This document shows positions 47,109 through 64,000 of a DNA stretch of 64,000 bases, in pieces (within the stretch, counting starts at the first letter, position 1; the number at the start of each line of letters is the position of its first letter). The notes under the pieces are model-generated. The model was given only the letters and a program-made list of their open reading frames with translations, had not been told where the DNA came from and made no database searches. A program made the translations under genes and the position numbers. Source of the DNA: Astropecten irregularis (lineage: Eukaryota; Echinodermata; Asteroidea; Paxillosida; Astropectinidae); NCBI GenBank assembly GCA_963971285.1, contig OZ020255.1:1116001-1180000 (forward strand), in the 5' to 3' direction.

Positions 47109-47711
47109 CTTGAAGCTGTTTTCCTCGTTGCTTTCCAAAAAGACGTTTCAATATTAAGCGATTTGGTCGAAATTTTGTGGTAAAGTTTAGTTCGCACTTC
47201 CTAAACTTGTACACAAATCGCAGACTTGGTTGACATTTCACGTGTTGCTATTTAGTTGCTAAGGGGGAAAGTTCATTGACCAACCTAAAATTCCAAAATC
47301 TTTTTCAATGAATAAAAATCTAAGTCAAACATACAAAATTTAACAAAATAATTATTAAAAATAATATTTAAAGTCTAATCAAGTTTTATTATTTGCAATT
47401 TATCAAAAATTCTTTGAAATAATTAAATCCTAATTTAAAAGTCTTTGAATTTATTAGATACAGCCTGAAAGAGATCGAAGCTAGCGCCCTCAACGTATGT
47501 AAATGTCCAGCCTTCTGCCTCTATTTATTATGGTCTTAATCCCAGACCCACGTCTGTTTAAAATAAACAGAAATCCCAACTTACAGCGTCACCAGACTAC
47601 TTGTATATAATAATGCACAATGTAAACAAACGATGATAAATCTGGGATCGGAATCTGTCCTTGAGATCAAATTTTGATCGGTTTGTCGACTGACGAGTGT
47701 GGATTTTCAAA
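47109..47711. promoter_or_regulatory. Shared head-to-head promoter region of SPAG6 and CISD3
   Basis: The two start codons face away from each other 603 bp apart, so both promoters must lie here unless distant untranslated exons exist. Two direct GTTGCTA half-sites (47244-47250, 47255-47261) resemble RFX half-sites, which would suit a ciliary gene, and CACGTG at 47239-47244 is an E-box. Binding is inferred from motif shape only. No repeat element occupies the interval. Confidence 0.55.
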
Positions 47712-49344
47712 ATGTCGAATCTGTTTATGAAACCACTGGCACTGCGCCTTATACCAAGATACACATGTTCTCCATTCTTCAGAGATACCGTGGTATGCAT
47801 GAAACGAATGGAACTTGTTCATTTTTAATGTGGGTTGGGCAACTTTTCTTTGGTTGGGGGCCATTACAAGTCGACCGAGAGACAACTCGACTCGAGACAA
47901 GTCGACCGTAAAGACAACTCGACTCGAGACCGTAGGCTAAAGTAATATTACTAAGGCTTATTTCGGGTAGGCCTAAGTTATCTAACGTAGGCCTAATTAT
48001 TTTGGTTGCGACGTGCTTGCTCGAACTAGTATGCGGTATGCCCGTCTGCCACGGCTAACCTGATACCGTGACAGCCTACTGTTTAGCAGGTCCGCGCATC
48101 ACGCATCGGCAGATGTGGAGTTTTGAATTTAACATTCATTTGGGATTTTTCTTACCCGCGGCACGTAGCTACCTTCACTTTAGTTAGATCTAGATAAAAA
48201 AAAACGTTGGACACATCCTCGCAGTCACATTTTTAATTTTTTTTAACAAGTCACTTCGGATAAACACTTCAAGATTGCGCAGGTTGAAAGATTGCGTTCA
48301 ACATTACCAATGTTTCAGCAAAACAATTTCAGGTATAGACATGCAATCATCTGCAAGAGTTTACAATAAGGTCTGCCCAATTCTTTTTGGGAATAACAGG
48401 GAAGAAAATTGATATTTAATGTTATGGACCCTGCAGCTCAAATGCATTTTGTTTTTTTCTTCCCCAATGATCAAAAGGTTCGTCATCTTGAAGTTGGACA
48501 GAAAGGAACTTACATCGCCAAGAAAGTCCCGGCAATGGTGAAATTGGAACCTGGCAAGAAGTACTATTGGTGCAAATGCGGCCTCAGCAAGAAGCAGGTA
48601 TGAAACACGGTTAAAGGGGCACCAAGGCCAAGAACTTCTTGGCCTTGGTGCCCCTTCAAATGTTTCAATAGACATTAAGATTTTCCAATGGAAGTGCCCC
48701 ATGCAATGGAAAATTGGGCTTGCCCTCACCAAACCTTATTTCCAGCCCTAGTATCATACTTTGGTAGCATACTGAATCAGAAATCTTTACCGATTTACAG
48801 GGTAAAGGTAGATGGTGGTGGTAGAAACATACCGATAAAATATTTTCGCCTGCAACGCTGTATTTATCCAAGAAAGAGTAAAACCAATGACCAAAAACAA
48901 TTTTGATCTTTAGAAGATAAAAAATAACGGTGAAAATACCATACCATGGACAGTTTTCACCGTTTTCTCAAAAAGTGGGCACCGTATGGGACTGGGAATT
49001 TGATGGCATCATTGATAGATCCAGATTTTGGGTTTGTAGCCGGGTGACTCTTCCACCTTTGTGACCTTTGACCCTACAGAGGAAAGACCCCTACCCTCCA
49101 TCACTCCCCACTACGAGTGTCAATCTTGTATTAACTCTTCCTCTTTTGTGTGTTCCTGCAGCCATTTTGCGACGGCGCTCACAAACCTACCAAGTTCAAG
49201 CCTGTGTTGTTGACCGTGGACAAGCCCAAGTCCGTGCTACTCTGCCGCTGCAAGCAGACGAGTAACGATCCCTTCTGTGATATGACTCACGTCAAGGTGA
49301 TGATATCATCCATGGGGAAACGACTCGGCCTGGTCAAGAACTGA
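47712..49344 (+). CDS. CISD3: CDGSH iron-sulfur domain protein 3 (mitoNEET-related, mitochondrial matrix type)
   Basis: CISD3 is a small protein with two 2Fe-2S clusters, each held by three Cys and one His. Exons 47712-47792, 48478-48597 and 49162-49344 join in phase to 127 aa, the length I recall for human CISD3. Residues 1-27 look like a mitochondrial presequence (MSNLFMKPLALRLIPRYT). Domain 1 is CKCGLSKKQPFCDGAH, split by intron 2; domain 2 is CRCKQTSNDPFCDMTH, with all ligands present but Met in place of the usual Gly of CDG. The C-terminus is basic (GKRLGLVKN). The exon 2 acceptor (TCAAAAG) is weak, so that border is the least sure. A poly(A) signal AATAAA is at 49436-49441. Confidence 0.92.
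48749..49010. mobile_element. MITE family B remnant in CISD3 intron 2
   Basis: GTATCATACTTTGGTAGCAT, TGGTGGTAGAAACATACCG and AAAGTGGGCACCGTATGGGA are family B hallmarks; the right end is lost. It is preceded at 48605-48745 by a repeat with AAGGGGCACCAAGGCCAAGA inverted on itself. Confidence 0.65.
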
Positions 49345-49494
49345 ACTCAATAATCCAGGGTCATATTTTTTACTCCTCAAGTCCATTTCGCTCATGTCCA
49401 CTTCGGTCATTGACTTTAACTTCTTCAATGAAAGTAATAAACTGCTGCAAACTGATCATCAACCAGAATAATGACCTGACATTTATCAAATGCT

Positions 49495-50090
49495 TGGCGT
49501 TAGGAGGGCCCGACGTTTCAATCTGAGTAGGATCTTTTGTCAAAGGCCTTTGAGAAAGATCCTGCTAGGATCGAAACGCTTATTCAAGAGTTACAAATTG
49601 TTGTATAATTTAAGGATAGAAGGTGATCAATGTCATGCGATGTCGTGTTGCTGTTAGCAACATTTTGGCTGCTGGTACTGTTAGCCTTCATCAGGCAACT
49701 GAAGAACTGGATGCTGCAGTGCCTGTTATATATCCTATTGGTTCGCGTCCCTCGTGCTCACTGTGCCGTACACTGTGGACGTCGAACTGGTCACTGTAGC
49801 GTACACTTCACTCCGTAGGTGATTGGGGGCGTGTTCTTGGTGTGGCTTTGTTGCGCTTTGGTGGTTCCATTCGTAGCGGTGCAGCAGCCGTGTTTCCGGA
49901 TTGTGGGAAGCCAGAGCCCCGGGATGTCAATCCCACTGTCCTGGTTGATGTTGTTCTTGCGGAGGCGGATATGGATGGCCTCTTTGATGCGTCTGGTGAA
50001 CCAATGCTGTTCCCGGTTTACAGTGACACACTACACATCATCCCAGTTGGGGTGGGACAACACAACATCGCGTGACATCGATCACCCTTT
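49495..50090 (-). mobile_element. Penelope-like retroelement fragment (endonuclease C-terminus and 3' region)
   Basis: On the minus strand, 50080-49880 encodes EHWFTRRIKEAIHIRLRKNN and a following SGIDIPGLWLPTI, the signature just after the GIY-YIG endonuclease of Penelope-like elements. Downstream lie CCTGATGAAGGCT near 49690 and GAAACGTCGGGCCC near 49510, which recall decayed hammerhead and terminal motifs of that group. It is a short, old fragment without reverse transcriptase. Family assignment rests on the protein signature. Confidence 0.6.
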
Positions 50091-50814
50091 TTCCTTATCA
50101 TAATGAATAACCCTTTCTTTTCTATTTGTATAATTTATTCAAAATTCTAGAACTGTCTCAGGTTTTAGTGGATACTGGAGGAATAATCCCAAAGTGTCAC
50201 GTCATACTGAAAGCAAGTTATATTCTCGCTCATTCAGCCAAGAGCTAAGTCGTTGATTGTTGTTGCATATAATCAGTGCTGCGAGACTCGAGTCCGTTCT
50301 TTGACTCGATGACTCGGGCCGTGTCCGGCTTGAGACCGGCAAATTTCACAAGTTTTGAGTGCATGCCAACTTTATTTCTTAGGCCTATTGAAATTATGGT
50401 ATTCAATGATGCAGACCTTTTGGAGAAGAGAAGTAAAAAAACGTTTAACTGATGATTTCTCAAGTTGTCTCATATGTTGAAACAAACAATCATATTGTCT
50501 TTTAAATCATAACCATGATGAACTTTTGCAATGTGTCATGTATTTATATTGGCAAACTAATAATTGATATATGTGTCTTCCAACTTTTATTTCTCCAAAA
50601 AAGAATTAAATATCTTACTTTTCTTATACAAAGAAATTTGTTTACAAAAAACACAAAAACTTGCATACGTCACATGGCTAAGAGTCCTGTGGCTTCGAGT
50701 CGAGAAAATTACAAAATGATGTCAGACAGTCATAATAGAATATAATGGAATGGTACCAGTGATGCCGATTTAGCATTGGATTTTGTATTAAGGGAGTAGG
50801 TCACCAATTTACCA

Positions 50815-51150
50815 ATTTAAAGGTCAGTACAGGATTGGTAAAAACCAAAACAGAAATGTTCACAGATTTACCTATACCTTACATGGTATAAAGATGGACA
50901 TGATAGAAACCCCAGCTAAAATATTTCTGCCTGAAATGCTATATTTGTTTAGAAAAGTGTAAAACAAATAATTAATGTCTCTGCGAGATCAAAAACATTC
51001 TTTATATGAAAAAAGAGTTTGTTTTCGCTATTTTCTTGTGACTCAGATGTCCGATTGAGCTCAAATTTCCACAGGCTTATTATTTCATGTACATATTGGA
51101 TCAGACAAAGTGTGAGTGTGGTTCTGTGACCTTTACCAATCATGTATTGT
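50815..51150. mobile_element. MITE B-related repeat
   Basis: Begins TTAAAGGTCAGTACAGGATT and ends CATGTATTGTACCTTTAA, inverted ends next to TTAA. The interior has CAAAACAGAAATGTTCACAG and TTCTTGTGACTCAGATGTCC. It is intergenic between CISD3 and ERCC3. Confidence 0.65.
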
Positions 51151-51502
51151 ACCTTTAACAAGCAACATTGTCTCAAATTGATAGTCTTGTTTGGTAAAAT
51201 GACAATAGCCACACCCCTCCCCTTGCCAAAAAAAATCGGACAAATTCACACTCCGATGGCAGCTGTTGTACTGAAAAATAATAATAAATATTTTATTCCT
51301 GAACAAATTGTACCTTTTGAATGTTTCCTTTTATCCTTTGCGCTGAGTTTAAAAATTGGTGAAGTTTACTTCGTGCATGACCTCAAATCACTAGACTATG
51401 GAATATTATCCCTAGCCCACCTCCATATCACGTTTTTTTCTAGTGGTAACTGTGGTATCCTGAATACCACAATACACCATAGTGTGGTTTGTGTGGTAAT
51501 GC

Positions 51503-51866
51503 CATAGAGCTATATTAAAATTACTAGAGCGCTAGCTCCGCGTTCTCCGTGCGTAGATGCTCTGAAGCCGTCCTGGGCGCAGTCATTTTGAATTTATGTG
51601 CGTGTCTGTGGATTACAAGAAAACTTTGCCTGGAATGCCTTTCGAAGAATGTACTCATAATGCAACGCGCAAGTACGTCAGATTTTGTGTGTATTGGGCT
51701 TCGATAGCGCACCGTATACAACACAAATGCAGATATGCATATAGACGTACAAAAGAGGTACAAAATTTGGTGTTTTCCATAGGTTTGTGCACAAACATGG
51801 ATGCGCCCAGCAGGCATCACTCTGTACACAGAGCTAGAGCTCTAGTAATTTTAATATAACTCTATG
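51503..51866. mobile_element. hAT-like MITE with 8-bp target duplication
   Basis: CATAGAGCTATATTAAAATT at the left is mirrored by AATTTTAATATAACTCTATG at the right, and GGTAATGC lies immediately outside both ends (51495-51502, 51867-51874). The 8-bp duplication and TIRs starting with CA fit hAT. Length is 364 bp; the open frames inside are not conserved proteins. Confidence 0.85.
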
Positions 51867-52009
51867 GGTAATGCATAGTTTATGAACAAGTCCCCCTGTG
51901 GAGACTGTGGTATTGTGAGGTAAGAAATTCTTAACTTGTGGGGTAGGTGCAGAGGATTAGGGTTAATGTGCTTTCACATAATTATTTTACTTACGTTTTT
52001 ATAGGCAAA

Positions 52010-52586
52010 TATTATGCCGGTTCATACTCTGCATTTAAGAACGCAGAATTTTTTATAGTGGTTTGTGTCATTGGGCAAAACATTTTTGTGCTAAGCAATT
52101 TTTTTCTGCTCAGCAGCTCAATGAAATTTGCCCGGACCTTCACAGAATTCTTTGGAACCATCTCTGCTCCCGGGGAATGCAACACTTACAGTGCAGTTCA
52201 ATAGTTATAAGAGTTTTAAGTTCAAACACAACAATCAACATACTCCCAATACGAAGGAGTCAATCAAGCAAAGTGCCTATCTCAAGGACACAAAGCATCC
52301 TGATTCTCCAAACGATGCCACCGGTACAAGGTTGACGTGGGGAAATGAACGTTTCCAATGGAAATTACCTGATGTAACCTGGACACAAGGTTGATGATAT
52401 CAACCTTGTAGGAACTCGGGCGTAGACTTCAATATCCCAACTGATGTCAACTTGGATACAAGGTTGACATCACAAAGTACATGCTTCCGTGAAAAGAAAA
52501 AAAACAATCCTAAACCCGGACACGAGGTTGAAAATCTTTACCCTTCCGACACTGATGGCCTTCAATTCCCTCGGGTACAAGGTTGA
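52010..52586. other. MITE A fragment and region 3' of ERCC3
   Basis: 52030-52135 is part of a MITE A (GTGCTAAGCAATTTTTTTCT, CAGCAGCTCAATGAAATTTG). 52330-52585 repeats the motif ACAAGGTTGA about five times at irregular spacing and includes the presumed ERCC3 3' UTR. No clear AATAAA was found there. Confidence 0.45.
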
Positions 52587-63233
<10,647 letters not shown>

Positions 63234-63369
63234 CTGTAGAAAGAAACAGAGCAAAGCTTTGTGATGCAAAACGACAGTAGGGGTAAGAAAAGGATTGAAT
63301 ATTGCCTTAATAATCTGAGGTTATTTGTAAATGAGGACTGAGACCAATTGTATTTATATGTGACACCAT

Positions 63370-63915
63370 TGCACATTTGTACATCTGACAAATGTGCAAT
63401 GGGCCGGCCATTGCATGCTCACAAGCCTTTAGTTTGCCGGCGTCAAAATTGAAGGTAAGTAACGGGTGATGACTTGAGATGTGTATTTTCAATGGAAAGG
63501 ATCTTTGTGTGTGATTCATCATGATATGTGGCCGTTGCATGCTTGAACATCAGCCAAACATGCAATGGGAAGGCTATTACATGACTGATGGCCAAAACTA
63601 TTATGGTACTTGATTAAAGACACACGATGCCAATTAAATGACACGGATCTGTGTGAACAAGCTATGGAAGTATGTATAACAATATGTGTCATGCTTGGAC
63701 ATCTGCCAAATGTCAAATGGGCAAGCTATTACATGACTGAAGGCCAAAACTATTTAGGTAATGATGATTACAAACACACATTGGCTATTAAATGACACAG
63801 ATCTGTGTGAACAAGCTATGAAAGTATAACAATATGTATAACAATAGCCTATGTGGCATGCTTGGACATCTGCCAAACGTGGAATGGGCAAGCTATTGCA
63901 TGCCCAAGGGTCTTT
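63370..63915. repeat. Tandem repeat of about 150-170 bp, more than three copies, ERCC3 intron
   Basis: Unit starts recur at about 63373, 63537, 63688 and 63858. Each has CATGCTTGGACATCTGCCAA-like sequence, AATGGGCAAGCTATT and CATGACTGATGGCCAAAAC, with GACACGGATCTGTGTGAACA in two. No ORF or exon with XPB similarity is visible between 63234 and 64000. Confidence 0.7.
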
Positions 63916-64000
63916 GGATCACAGGAACAAAAAGAAAGCAGTAATGCTGAAGACTTGTCATGCCTATTAAACCGAGCAAACAACAGAGTTCTGCCTCGAA

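Noticed and set aside
51596-51859. 87-codon plus-strand frame and its antisense frame
   Set aside because: Entirely inside a hAT-like MITE with clean borders; not a host gene.

Overview
This is a window of a eukaryotic (metazoan) nuclear genome: genes are split into short exons by repeat-filled introns, the splice sites are GT-AG, and there is one 200-base assembly gap (26116-26315). The protein matches are animal genes (AMPK gamma, SPAG6, CISD3, XPB/ERCC3, a membrane-anchored prolyl 4-hydroxylase-like enzyme). Very dense MITEs, two tRNA-derived SINE families, LINE 3' ends and a Penelope-like fragment suggest a marine invertebrate deuterostome, most likely an echinoderm such as a sea star. 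That placement is an inference from general resemblance.

Layout. (1) About 1-22.8 kb, minus strand: the 5' part of an AMPK gamma-subunit gene of the gamma-2 (PRKAG2) long-isoform type. Its first coding exon is at 22753-22794, N-terminal extension exons are at 15.5-17.1 kb, a probable alternative first exon is at 12053-12128, and the first two CBS-region exons are at 2602-2702 and 1935-2016. The gene runs off the left edge. (2) 22.8-30.5 kb: no gene recognised; a deeply nested DNA-transposon cluster (24.2-28.2 kb) containing the gap. (3) 30513-35293, plus strand: a complete six-exon type II membrane 2OG-Fe(II) oxygenase of the prolyl 4-hydroxylase family (478 aa). (4) 35.3-39.8 kb: a foldback element, a MITE/SINE nest, a LINE 3' end and other repeats. 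(5) 39776-47108, minus strand: complete SPAG6, nine coding exons, 508 aa. (6) 47712-49344, plus strand: complete CISD3, three coding exons, 127 aa, head-to-head with SPAG6 across about 600 bp. (7) 49.3-52.6 kb: a Penelope-like retroelement fragment and MITEs. (8) 52587-63233, minus strand: the C-terminal 497 codons of XPB/ERCC3 in eleven exons, with all helicase motifs visible; the 5' exons lie beyond the right edge.

Exon models were joined by reading phase and by remembered human orthologues. Every internal junction in SPAG6, CISD3, the hydroxylase and ERCC3 keeps phase. The genes are unrelated housekeeping or ciliary genes and do not form a pathway.

The most unusual signals are in the non-coding DNA: a tandem array of about 43 copies of a 55-bp unit in an ERCC3 intron, each with a close match to the CTCF consensus, carried inside a TTAA-flanked element; two tandem hammerhead-ribozyme-like motifs between inverted repeats in a SPAG6 intron, in the sense orientation; and several insertions whose target-site duplications can be read directly.
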